Positions 36,781-47,340 of a DNA stretch of 64,000 nucleotides are shown here, one piece after another (positions within the stretch are counted from its first letter, which is position 1; each line of letters starts with the position of its first letter). The position numbers and the translations under genes were made by a program. The notes below the pieces were generated by a model, which saw only the letters and a program-made list of their open reading frames with translations, did no database searches and was not told the DNA's origin. The stretch is taken from positions 212,116,205-212,180,204 of the forward strand of contig CP136064.1 in the NCBI GenBank assembly GCA_032622095.1. The letters run 5' to 3'. The stretch is from Siphonodentalium dalli (Eukaryota; Mollusca; Scaphopoda; Gadilida; Siphonodentaliidae).

Positions 36781-37250
36781 ATAAGATAAGATTTAATGCA
36801 AAATACACCCAAATGGGCAGTTGCAAACATGAATAAGAATACATAGAATTTGAGAACAATGAACTTTATATATATCTTTTCATCTTTTCTTCATAACATT
36901 GTATTCATTTGTCATACATTTTTAATTGACTAGCTTTTATTGGAATCCCGAGCGGTGACGAAAGACCGGATCATTCTCCACAATAAGTCTAAATTTCTCA
37001 AAATTCGTCATATCTGAAAAAATGTGGGAACTCTGTGATTATGTCCCTAAGATATGGACCACGCATACTGTTATAGACTGTATCATTCTAATATAAAATG
37101 TATTCTGTTTCAATTTGTTTACATTTACACACAGTACAAATCTTTCTTTGACCTGTGGTGGTGGCTGTTTGTGTCTCCCCTTTTCAATTTCCAATCTATG
37201 ATTGACATGCACTGATAGACAACATAAGTTGATAATGCCACACAAAAATA
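36781..37250 (-). pseudogene. LINE 3' fragment with C-terminal coding remnant
   Basis: On the - strand, HRLEIEKGRHKQPPPQVKER followed by F-V-L-C resembles the C-terminal knuckle region (R-L-E-x-E-x-G-R...C-x-x-C) of the LINE group that ends at 16380-18568. It is followed by KFEKFRLIVEND and the 3' end CAACTGCCCATTTGGGTG then ATTAAATCTTATCTTAT. The second Cys and the HF-x-x-x-C part are degraded. The same 3' end lies at 13300-13425. Confidence 0.65.
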
Positions 37251-37779
37251 AAAATCGACATGAGTTTTACATTAAAACAATTACAGTGTTCCACCAAGTC
37301 TATTATCTGGAACAAAAGATAACAATGAACCTATTTTAACATGTTCATTTCTAAATGGATTTTCCCACTCAGCTGTAAAAGTATATATTGGAGTGGCCTA
37401 TATTGTTCATCTGGAGGGATGTTCGGGAAATATAAGCCGGCGTCGGACTGACCAATGTATAATCAATTGCAGACGTATTCTTATTTATTGGTAGTTCACT
37501 TTCTCATGATACGTTTGTTGACTAATGATCTGAATTGTTCCCAATGGAACTACTCGCCAATGAGTATTTAGTTATCAGAAGGTTAATTTCGAAATGGGTC
37601 CCATAAGACTCGTTTCTGAACGAACTATGTATTGTACTGGATTATTAAACATGAACAGGTTCCATACCGTTTTATCTCATTAATGTGTTTTCACTGGGGT
37701 CCGTGTCATATAACGGTTATGCAACTATAACAACGTGTCATAGTGTGTATTCGAATCAGTGTTCTTCTATGTTAGCGAA

Positions 37780-38190
37780 CATATATATAGACCGCCAAAA
37801 ACGTGACCCGATAGCAGGTTGCGAACATGTTCTTGGTGATTCGAACACACCAGGGACAGTTCGCGGACAAACTCCATACAGCGCCCTCCACGCTATCGCT
37901 GCGATGTATCTCAGCGGAGCGATGGGAGATAACTCTGCTTGGAGTTTGGTTCGCGGATCTGAATTCTCACTTCTCGCAATTCAGGAATTAAGAATCTAGA
38001 GCCGTGAACATGACGTCAGTGTTCCCGGCCCCTGTGTCGTTATTTCGTGGGAGAATCTAGATTCAGAATCCGAAACCGATTACGGGGCGGGGCTAAGTCG
38101 ATATTACACGGATTCTAGGTCAGATTTTGAAATCCACGTGGTCGCCGATACTAGATTTAATGTTCTCCCAGCGTAAAACACGGCTCTTGT
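37780..38190. repeat. GC/CpG-richer island with an inverted repeat
   Basis: Base composition rises sharply against the flanks. 37999-38058 (GAGCCGTG ... GGGAGAATCTAG) is the inverse of 38147-38187 (CTAGATTTAATGTTCTCCCA ... CACGGCTC). An open frame of 104 codons ends just left of it (37685-37999) with no recognised domain. Possibly an unrecognised MITE next to a GC-rich relic. Confidence 0.5.
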
Positions 38191-38439
38191 ATTTGGCACA
38201 AGTATAATTTGTATCTTATATTTATAATGTTCATGTTTGTTGTGAAAGTCATGCTTTTCTTTTATATGTATATACATGGCACCAATAGCTTATATCGCAT
38301 CTTCTTTTTTTTCAAGTTAAAGTGTGTTTATTGATGAGGGTAAGCATTTATAACAGCTCGATCTAGATCTCCTGAATCAAATTCCAAAGACGTTGTAGAG
38401 AACACCCGAAACTTGTCAATTGTACAGGACGTGGCGACA

Positions 38440-38760
38440 GCGGTTGGTTTGGGGTGTCTCTCCCCCCCCCCCCCCGAACTTCGGTACATTTCCAACAGTT
38501 GGAAATTTCATGTCTGACACATTAGTTGAACATAATTTGACACCATAGGTTGGAGTTGTTCTCATTGTTTTATTTTCCAATAGTAATAGTCGGTAATTTT
38601 CCAATCTTAGGGTGTGTCAGGTTGGATATTTCCAAAGGGGTACAAATGGAATTCTGCGAACCTGTGAGTTTGATGTTTGGTTCAATGGGGGTGGGTGCAG
38701 TTGGCCGGAAATTTGAAGGTGCACCCCCATGGGAACCCTCTATCTACGTCCCTTGAACCT
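38440..38760. repeat. Possible old transposon ends with a C-run
   Basis: Contains a run of about 16 C near 38461 and a distal CACCCCCATGGGAACCCTCT with ATCTACGTCCCTTGAA. Matching low-complexity phrases at the two ends suggest a degenerate element; the class cannot be assigned. Confidence 0.25.
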
Positions 38761-39659
38761 GTACGTGTGGTATTTAATCAAATAAATTGACTGTTCCACC
38801 ATATGATCCTGCTATTCTAGAATAAGCTTTACATTTGTGTTCGTGCGATTAGGAGATGCAGCTCACGTGCGATCACAAGACCACAACACCAGCTACATGG
38901 GCAAAGCTTTATTTTCCAACTAATGCACAGCACTTTGGTCATAACGTGCCAGTGTTTCGGCACTACACAGACTATTGTGTATTTAATGAAACAAAACATT
39001 TTAAATATGAAATTGTTATGAGACTAGGTGCGTACATACGTGTATCTGACAATCCATAGATATCATATACTCCTACTATTTCTTGAATAAGAAGGAACAT
39101 ATAATTACGAACAAAGCAGAAGACATGTCCTTGCAGGTTCACGTGAATTCAGTCAATGGTGACGTTTTCCGCCGAATTTGAAATCGACATGCGTTCGGGT
39201 GGTATTTTGTGGATGGAATTATGAAATGAACATGATGAAAGTGACAATGAAATTGACAAGTATTTGCTTCAAGTTCGCCATCAACCGAAGTGTTCCCCCA
39301 GCGTTACTATCAATACCATTATTATTTGGCTAATTTCAGCAAAATTCTCCCCGTTTACACTCGATAACACAAATTTGTCTCCGCATTTATAATTCTTTCA
39401 TATGGATCGTTTATATTCTGCAAAAAAATGTACCCAAAAGACGGATTCTTATATTTTATTGTGTTTTTAAACTCGCTTACAATTATGGAATTTCTCCTGG
39501 GTAATTAATTCAATGTTTATTGCGACATCGGCTAACTAAAGTCACAGAAAAGCATGCAATCTCGAGCTGTTTAAGGAAATTAACCGCTACCGTTATATCA
39601 TTCCCATAAGTAGCACATGAAAGCTTAAATTTGTGTTTAAAAAAAATTTCATTTATCTA

Positions 39660-40603
39660 TCTTCTATATATTTTGAGACTTGTGTATATCCTTATATCAT
39701 TATATCCTTTATAGACTCGAAAACGGCTCGACCGATTGAGCCCACACTTGCTATCTAAGGATAAAAAGCCATGAGAGGTGTCATCGCACCGCTTCTGAGA
39801 ACGTCCGAGCACTCCTTCGCCCTGCCACCGCCGTTGGAATTGATGGGTTAATGATTAAAGAGCGTTCGTATCTGCGGTGTCGTTGTTAAAGAGCGTTTAT
39901 ATACACGAGTATAAATACGGCTCAATCGACCGTCTCGGAAACTGGGGATATCGAGACGAAATTTCGCACTTATGGCTTCCAAGGGACGGAGGAGATTTTC
40001 GTCGGGTCAGTTTGTCCGCCTGAGGTTACATTGACCTTGAAACGGGTATCACAAATGGCCTTGGACGATATCTCGGTCGTCAGCGGTGACATCGACGTGA
40101 AATTTGTTATGTATGGTCAACTCGGGACGGGGAATATTTTTGTCGGCGTGCCTGTACAGGGTTACCTTGAAAAACAAAAATAATGGATCGACCAAAGCCA
40201 TGGGACCAATCCCGCCAGTGAAATTTGTTATATATGGTAAACTCGGGACTGGGAATATTTTTGTCGGCGTGCCTGTACGGGGTTACCTTGAAAAACAAAA
40301 ATTAATGGATCGACCAAAGCCATGGGACCAATCGCGCCAGTGAAATTTGTTATGTATGCTCAACTCGGGACGGGGAATATTTTTGTCGGCGTGCCTGTAC
40401 GGGGTTACCTTGAAAAACAAAAATTAATGGATCGACCAAAGCCATGGGACCAATCGCGCCAGTGAAATTTGTTATGTATGGTCAACTCGGGACGGGGAAT
40501 ATTTTTGTCGGCGTGCCTGTACGGGGTTACCTTGAAAAACAAAAATTAATGGATCGACCAAAGCCATGGGACCAATCCCGCTAGTGTCGGGTTAATCTGC
40601 TAG
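39660..40603 (+). mobile_element. Helitron-like element with internal 122-bp units
   Basis: The 5' start TCTTCTATATATTTTGAGAC resembles the element at 923. The 3' end is the hairpin CCCG(7)CGGG then TTAATCTGCTAG before T. From about 40095, four units of about 122 bp follow head to tail (GGAATATTTTTGTCGGCGTG in each), every unit ending in a near copy of the terminal sequence (ACCAATCCCGCCAGTG). Two AAAGAGCG motifs lie at 39857 and 39889. No Rep/helicase ORF. Confidence 0.75.
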
Positions 40604-40624
40604 TATACATATACAATAGTATGA

Positions 40625-40965
40625 TCTGTCTATCTCTCCGTCTGTCTGTCCGGAGTTTTCTCCCAGACCCCTGGACCGATTTCAACCAAATTTGCTGTGG
40701 TGAATCGGAGTACCCTGATGGAGGTTATAACGGCGTTATTTATTTTTTTAATTTTTATTTAAAAACAATCTAATTAAATAAATAAAAAAAAAGACACATA
40801 AAAATGAAAATAAGACCACTATGGGCTTATTTCAGAATAAAATAAGCCGAATATGAACCTAGGTGCATATTTAGGTCCAAATGTGGGCTTCGCACGCACA
40901 CAGGGGCCACAGGCCCCTAAAACATAAAGGGAACGCAGGTCCCAAAGGGAGCTTGTTTCAGCTAG
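40625..40965 (+). mobile_element. Second Helitron-like element, adjacent
   Basis: Starts TCTGTCTATCTCTCCGTCTG, includes CTGGACCGATTTCAACCAAA, and ends with hairpin GGGA(7)TCCC and TGTTTCAGCTAG before T. It lies only about 20 bp after the previous element, so the two may have arisen by end-to-end insertion. Confidence 0.65.
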
Positions 40966-41535
40966 TAATTTATAAAAGAAAAGAAAACTGGATAAACAAA
41001 ATTAGATCCGGCGTGATTTTTGGGTAAGCAGGGAACACATAGAGAGTCTTTATTTTTTAATTTTAAACCTGGCACACTGAAAGTATTGATATTGATAATT
41101 GTAATTCAAAGAAATGGCACTCCCAGGTATATGTAATGCGTTACTTTGCAAAGTAACAGACCCATCCATCCCTGTTGTAAAACGCATATATTTCTCTGTG
41201 TGAGATATCCCTGCTCCATGGTTCACCGACACCGAGGACCAACCTATTAACTTATATTTGTTAATAAGGTTGCTTTCTTCTGCTTGATTATACTAGAGAT
41301 ATGCTAAGAACTATATCAACTTTAGTAATAAATAAGTCGGCATACGTTTAAAATTTAAATTTTACTTATCCTTTTTATTACCCAAACCGCTCTCACCGGG
41401 CAGCTTGGCTGCATGTGTATATTGATTGGGCGTGAAACAACGTCATGCAAGACTTGTGTTATATAGTTCGAGAGTGTCGTATCTCCAACACTGTTTAACC
41501 CTTTTTCATGACTGCGTGGATCTTCCTGAAATTTT

Positions 41536-41700
41536 GCGAAAACCCTGTGCCAATGCATCCTCTTATATATGCGAGCCTCCCATAGCGAGCCTCGCATATA
41601 TAAGAGAATACATCGGCCTAACAATATTTACCTTGACTTTGTAAGCCAGTATATTCTCTTATATATGCGAGGCTCCCTATGTGAAACTCGCATGTTTAAC
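41536..41700. repeat. Repeat family B, copy 2
   Basis: CGAAAACCCTGTGCCAATGC, then CTCTTATATATGCGAG and its inverse CTCGCATATATAAGAG, then a second CTTATATATGCGAGGCTCCC. Open frames on both strands are produced by the inverted structure. Confidence 0.85.
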
Positions 41701-41899
41701 AGGACTGTTAATGCTGCACCAGCGCTAATCCCGTCCTTACATGGTTAAATGGTCCTGACAATACATACTATGCGAAATATGGGTCTTGATCTATAGACTA
41801 TTCCTTCGCGCAGCTGGCAATTTTTCATGAAATGCTTTGAAAACGTCAGTATATTACATAATTTAGTGATACATTTAGCAGCCCTGGTCTTTTGAGACA

Positions 41900-42020
41900 G
41901 GCAATTCTTCAAGGATTGTCCACTTATAAATGGACAATCGATACCTAAAATAGTCATTAATAAATGGACAATCCAACCACGCGTGGCATGCGAGCTTGGG
42001 ATTGTCCACTAAATGAAGAC
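41900..42020. repeat. Clustered GGATTGTCCA inverted repeats
   Basis: GGATTGTCCACTTATAAATG and GACAATC in alternating orientation, four half-sites within 120 bp (TTGTCCACT and its inverse). Confidence 0.7.
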
Positions 42021-42059
42021 ATGTTTTGCTAATCCTACATGTTAGCTTCATATTTAATA

Positions 42060-43917
42060 TGAAGGGCAATAACTCTATAAATAATATTAATTTGCTAAAT
42101 AACGGTGATTTGTATGAGAAGAAGTGTTTTTGACGAAATAACGGAGATATCTGAAGAAGAGTTGTTGACGAAATAACGGAAATATTCGAAGAAGTGTTTA
42201 AAGAGCGTGTGGTTGGCCGTAACCTGCTGGTTGGCTTTATTTTTCGGAACGGTTCTATGTTCTTGTTGGGTCGATGTTGCTGTTCGTAATATATTAGTTT
42301 GAACTATATATGTCTGAAATAGAAGCTAATTGTATACTAGAATTTACGCGCCTTTGATTTGCTTTCGGCATTCTTGGATAACAGAATAAACGGCTCACTT
42401 CACGGGCAATATATGGACTTTACATTAAATTAAAACGCTCATTTGCCTATCATACGGTAATGTCTTGAGGCCCTAATTGTGTTGTCGAACTGATACGGCG
42501 CCCGATCGTCAGTATTGGCTGCCAGGCCCACGCTTGGCTCTGAGCCACTCCGAGTCAGACGTGGGCCAGATAATGCCAGATTGGCAGCCGTGGAGGGTCC
42601 CAAACCAGTCAAATATATTTCGACAGAAAAGTATCACGGTTCGCGAACGTTTCGGGATTTCTCGGCTTCTAGGACAATGTGGAAGGCTAGGGCCGTTCCC
42701 CTTTGCTGGACACACTGGACGGGCGTGTTGTGAAATATACAATATACAGTCATCTTTAGCAGATGTTGGGTGGCCCTGAGTCTGTCTTGGTGAATTCTAT
42801 GTCCTACTAATTGTAATAAAACAGAAATAAAGCTATTTCCACTGTGAATGCAACCAAACCTTTCGGCACGTTCACACCTCCTACGGGGTCCATTTCGTAT
42901 CTGAGTTTACCCTTTTGCCATAACACGGTCTTCCTCCTTAGAAGAGGAGTTGCCGCTGCATATGACAACAGTTCTGTTGTGGCGACAAATCATATATCGC
43001 GTGTCCTGTATCGAATGAATGCGTCAGGGTTGGAAGCCCAGTGTAGCGACATCATTGCATAGTTGGAAAATCGTCTTATCTGCAGCCTTTCATAATCACT
43101 TTAAATCCCACTTGTCCCATACACGGGTGACTTTCACACCAAGAGGAAGAATAGGATCGATGTATTCCATCGTGGACAAATTATGAACTCTAATAATGGT
43201 TGGTTTATATGTGAAATGCGCAGACCTATGAGAAACCACTTCTATTTTTAGATTTTCTGTCTTTTCTAAATCATTTCGTGTTTTATGTTTGTGAATTAAG
43301 ATCTTCATTTGACGAAGATGATCATAAAAAACAAACACTGTTTTTTAAACAACATAACTTTTATTTTGAATTAAGAATCAACAGTTTTGCAACAGATGAT
43401 GACATTAATATATTTCACAATCAACATTTGGTAATTCTGTGAACATATTTACAGTCAATAATTGGTAATGCAATGAAGATATTTACATTTGGTAATACAT
43501 CTCATCAATAATTAAGTTCACAAAATGCTATACAGGTTTGTAAATATATAATAATAATAATAATAATAATGTATATCATTTATATAGCGCTTAATCCCTG
43601 GTGTAGCTTTACGCGTTTACATTATTTGGGTACAAGTTTTGGGCAATGTTTATAACTCTTTTCGTAAGGGTTCACAGTTTCTTTGGAACCAATCGAGTAC
43701 TTTTTTGTCATTTTTGAAATAGTCGCCATAAAAATTTAGTTCAACTATTACATTTATAGCGTGACTGATTTTTAAGAAATGCAGAGCAGATATCTAATGT
43801 ATACCACACACTGTTGTGCCATGGTGTTGAAGACGTCCAATGTTAATTTTATATTTGATAGAATTTCTTTTAATGTTTTATTTGATATATTCATCAATAA
43901 CTGGTAATCCAAACGAA
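42060..43917. other. Mixed stretch without a supported gene
   Basis: GC-richer at 42470-42780, with overlapping open frames of up to 100 codons on both strands and no recognised domain. An (ATA)n run lies at about 43549-43571. An 80-codon - strand frame (43096-43338) may be a further Polinton ORF by position, but shows no motif I can name. Confidence 0.35.
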
Positions 43918-44325
43918 TCGAAACATGTTGTAATGTTCCCATCGAAGGCAATTCAAACCCAGTGTTCTCCTGGTTTTACTGATGTATCGTATGTACTATG
44001 TATATATCTACATGGTGCTGTTTCTCCTGTGGTATCTGATCTTTTGCGCATACCACACCATGAAATGAGTAGAGGTAAGATAATTTGTATAGTATAAGCT
44101 GAAGTTCGCTAGTGATCATCATCGAAACATGTTGTATTGTTCCCATCGAAGACAATTCAAAACCAGTGTTCTCCTGGTTTTACTGATGTATCGTATGTAA
44201 TATGTATATATTTACATGGTGCTTTTTCTCGTGTGGTATCTGATCTTTTGCGCATACCACACCATGAAATGAGTAGAGGTAAGATAATTTGTATAGTATA
44301 AGTTGAACTTCGCTAGTGATCATCT
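43918..44325. repeat. 204-bp tandem duplication
   Basis: TCGAAACATGTTGTA-TGTTCCC begins at 43918 and again at 44122, continuing for 204 bp with about 95% identity (GTTCTCCTGGTTTTACTGAT in both). It lies at the edge of the Polinton remnant. Confidence 0.95.
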
Positions 44326-44358
44326 TCGTACAATCATTGACTACAAGTCAATAAAAGC

Positions 44359-44634
44359 TTAATTAAATCGGGTGCAGTTTGCAAGAATTGCTTCCTTTGT
44401 ATCTTTCCAAAGTCTGAATACTTCAAATTTATCTTGTAGTGTAAACGATTCTATTTCTGGATGCCATTGTTCCATAACTCGATAAATGTCCAATCGCAGT
44501 AGTGCTAGATCAAATAACATATCCGTCCATTGCGTCGGTGGTGTCAGAAGACAAAGTAAATGTCGAGTCTGACTTGGGTGATCTAGTTTACAGCCCTGAC
44601 AGTTGAGTTTACTTCCTTTGAAATATGATTCCAT
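44359..44634 (-). pseudogene. Polinton small ORF with C-x-x-C and HPSQ
   Basis: Ninety-one codons, MESYFKGSKLNCQGCKLDHP, then SQTRHLLC. A CxxC followed by D-H-P-S-Q-x-x-H-x-x-C suggests a metal site. Short proteins of this kind sit near the structural genes in Polintons by my recollection, but the function is unknown to me. The frame is intact over this length. The region just upstream (44640-44800) is open in short pieces. Confidence 0.45.
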
Positions 44635-44879
44635 TTTTCATCAACGAAACATATCTTGAAAGTTTTCTGAACTTTGTTAAGGGTAGGAACACATTGTGGA
44701 ATAAAATTGAGTCCTCCAACAATCTCAATTGTTGTTCCAACTGCAATCCATCCATTTGTTTAATAATATGTTATTATTTCTCTGTTGATTTCAATTTGAT
44801 TGTCGAACTCAACATAGACTATCACGTTGATCACCGAAGCTAGAGCTGCAGCAAACTCGATGATGATCTATGTGTGCGT

Positions 44880-45130
44880 TTTGGTGCTGATATGTACTTT
44901 ATGGTTTCCCTTCCAAACTATTTCAGTGCTTCTTTACCTCTTTTCAAAAATACTTCTTTTGGACTTTTACGACGATGACTGATATCTTCGACTGCAGCAA
45001 GTCCATGTGTTAGTACTTGTTGTTTAGCTATCTGGCAAATATGTTTCAGAAACGGTACTACAGTTCTCAATCCATATTTGAAATGTCAACCGACCCATTC
45101 CATATTGTCTGGGCACACCTCTATGCAGAG
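44880..45130 (-). pseudogene. Polinton small basic protein (PX/minor-capsid type)
   Basis: Read on the - strand it gives RGVPRQYGMG, a hydrophobic stretch around TVVPFLKHICQIAKQQ, and basic segments HRRKSPKEVFLKRGKEALK. A Gly/Gln-rich start, a short amphipathic or hydrophobic helix and a Lys/Arg-rich tail fit the small adenovirus-pX-like or minor-capsid proteins of Polintons. Two in-frame stops interrupt it. Position after the capsid-type fragment supports the call. Confidence 0.5.
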
Positions 45131-45133
45131 TGA

Positions 45134-45450
45134 TTATGGTAAATACAAATTACATCGGCGTTGGAAGTGCAACTTAACCATAGACTTTCCACCGACAAAC
45201 TGTATTTGTTTGCCGGTATCACCCATGATATAAAGATTTTTGGTATTAATATTAAATTTTGATTCTGGTACATAATGTAAGTTTTGGAAATCATGCTTAA
45301 TATGTTGACCGTCATGCATTCTTTTACTCTCGACAGATGTCGTCACTCATAATATAGGTGCCTCAACATCACTGACAATGGTATAATCAGCAATATCAGA
45401 ATAAACAAACAAGTGATTATGTTAAGCGTTCAAATCAACTCCATATGGAA
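45134..45450 (-). pseudogene. Polinton capsid-type protein, C-terminal remnant
   Basis: On the - strand: a short segment DIADYTIVSDVEAPIL, then a stop, then NLHYVPESKFNINTKNLYI, GDTGKQIQFVGGKSMVKLHF and RR. This looks like the C-terminus of one of the virion structural proteins commonly coded in Polintons; I cannot say whether major or minor capsid. Only about 100 residues are visible and no N-terminal part was found. Confidence 0.4.
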
Positions 45451-45559
45451 ATGTTATCGAATAGCAGATGTGACAGAGTTCTATTTTGTTCTGTAACAAA
45501 GTTTATCCAAGAGAGCTCTTGGGAGGATAAGCCCTATTTTGGTATAACTATTGGTTGAA

Positions 45560-46400
45560 ATTTTTAACTCCTTGTGCTTTTTTATGTTGTGTGTTTTGAA
45601 AATTTCATGAGTCTAGTTTGGTAAATAACCTTTTTCAAACATTCTTTTGGTTTTGTTGATACGAACCAAGTCACCAAATTTTAACATAGATTTTCCTTTT
45701 TTATTATATTTTCCATATAGGTTTTTGGTAATTTCAACATCAGTTTTCAAAGTAACTTCGGATTGTTTCGTTTATGCTTCGGTGATAACTTTTGTTGTAA
45801 GAATCGATCAAGTCTTGTAAAACATCAATATATCTGAAAGTTGTATTTTGTGTAAAATACTTCCACGAGTTTTTAAAGTTCTTTGAAATCGTTCCACTAT
45901 ACTTGCTTTTGTATCTGGATTCTCAGTTGTGAAGAAATGGATGCTTTATAATCGTAGAAATTTCAAAAACTTTTCGTTTTTGATTTCAGAACATTTGTCA
46001 CCTTGGACAGATTATGGCTTACGTTTTGAAGATCTCAAAATGTTCCTGAATGATTCGATCAAAGTTTGTCCAGATTTATCGTGGATCGGTAGTACCCATG
46101 AACATTTTGAAAAAAACATCTATCATACACAACATATATCTGTAATTATCGTTATGCTTCTACAAATTCTGAGGATCGCTAAATCTGCTTGTCGTTGAAT
46201 GTCAATTCCAGCTACAACAGTCTTTCAACGCTGGATTTTTCGAATGATTGGTTTGTGTAAAGTATATGTCGACTGTCCTTGTAACCATTTCTTCACATCT
46301 CTGAGTTTTATTTTCTTGCTTTGTTTTTTAGCTTCATCAAAAAGATTTTTTTACACAACTACGGTAACACTCCCAACTTTCTTAGAATCATAGAAAATGT
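45560..46400 (-). pseudogene. Polinton integrase (RVE type), disrupted
   Basis: Remnants on the - strand in order: VKKWLQGQSTYTLHKP (about 46250-46300), GIDIQRQADLA with the first catalytic Asp (about 46195), a degraded central part (about 46060-46180), TKASIVERFQRTLK with the catalytic Glu (about 45870-45910), and KFGDLVRI...FEKGYLPN (about 45620-45690), the C-terminal chromo/SH3-like start. At least four stops and two frameshifts occur, one stop being a TAG just after GYLPN. Family integrases are about 300-350 residues and act in element insertion. The + strand frame at 45929-46198 is its shadow. Confidence 0.8.
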
Positions 46401-46415
46401 TAAATACTTGTTCAT

Positions 46416-47340
46416 CTAGTATGGGTCCCAATTTGCTTTTCTGCTCTTAACACATGTTGGTGTCGTCCTATCTGATATTTTAGTTTTTGAATATTCTGCT
46501 TTTATATCTTTCATTTGTGTGAATCGTTGTAAATCAAAATATTTCATGTTTATGCTTGAGACTGATGGAGTTTCAAAATCATCATCAGAATCATCTTTCA
46601 AATGTTTTTTATCCAAATCCAACGGTTTCTGTTCCCAACAAAATCTTGCAGCAATCAATCCTTGTGAAAAAGTTTCCCAACCTGTAAGTTGAAAACTTTT
46701 TCTTTGCTGCACAATTTCTTAACGAGGTCAACAATATTAGATACTTTGATAACCTTTCCGCCATATGTTAAATGTCCATGTGCATCAATTTTTTGTAATC
46801 CAAAAACAACGTTTTCATTAAGTAACTTTTCAATTGTGAAAATTGTACACGGTTCTCGGATAATGATGTAGACATATATTGCTGTTACCTCTTCGAACAT
46901 CAAAGTTCTTTCATTGAGAATCCTGTCTTGATATTCAGCAAGTACAAACTTATCTCCAATAAATTCACGAATTTCGTGTATTTTGCTTTCAGGAATAACA
47001 CGATATATCCAGCAATCTGAAAACATCCAATATATCCAGTAAGAAATCAGTTTCAAATTCTGATTTCTCAATCAAAGATTTCAATCGCTTCCTCTCGTCA
47101 GGGTAATGTCCTTCGAGCATTTCCTTCATTATTATTCTACTTTCTCTTCAAATCCAAGTTTGTTGTATTTCTCTTTTGATTTCTTGATTTCTTGTTGATA
47201 TTTCAACTAAGTCTTTGAAAATTTTCTGAAGCATTTCTGCTGATAGCACATCAATTCCATCCATAAGGAACGCTGTTGAATTTGACCACAACAAGTTTGG
47301 TGTACCCTGATCGGAATGATTTGTTTTGTTCTTCACTGAT
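46416..47340 (-). pseudogene. ORFs between Polinton polymerase and integrase
   Basis: Three open frames: 47336-47148 (62 codons, GTPNLLWSNSTAFLMDGIDV), 47071-46655 (138 codons, with ILNERTLMFEEVTAIYVYII and a Gly/Val-rich GGKVIKVSNIVDLVKKLC), and 46712-46416 (98 codons, QLTGWETFSQGLIAARFCWE then an acidic run DDSDDDFE). Overlap of the last two suggests one frameshifted gene. I do not recognise a domain; position suggests Polinton genes. Confidence 0.4.

Noticed and set aside
45929-46393. Two + strand frames of 89 and 64 codons
   Set aside because: They are antisense shadows of the Polinton integrase remnant.
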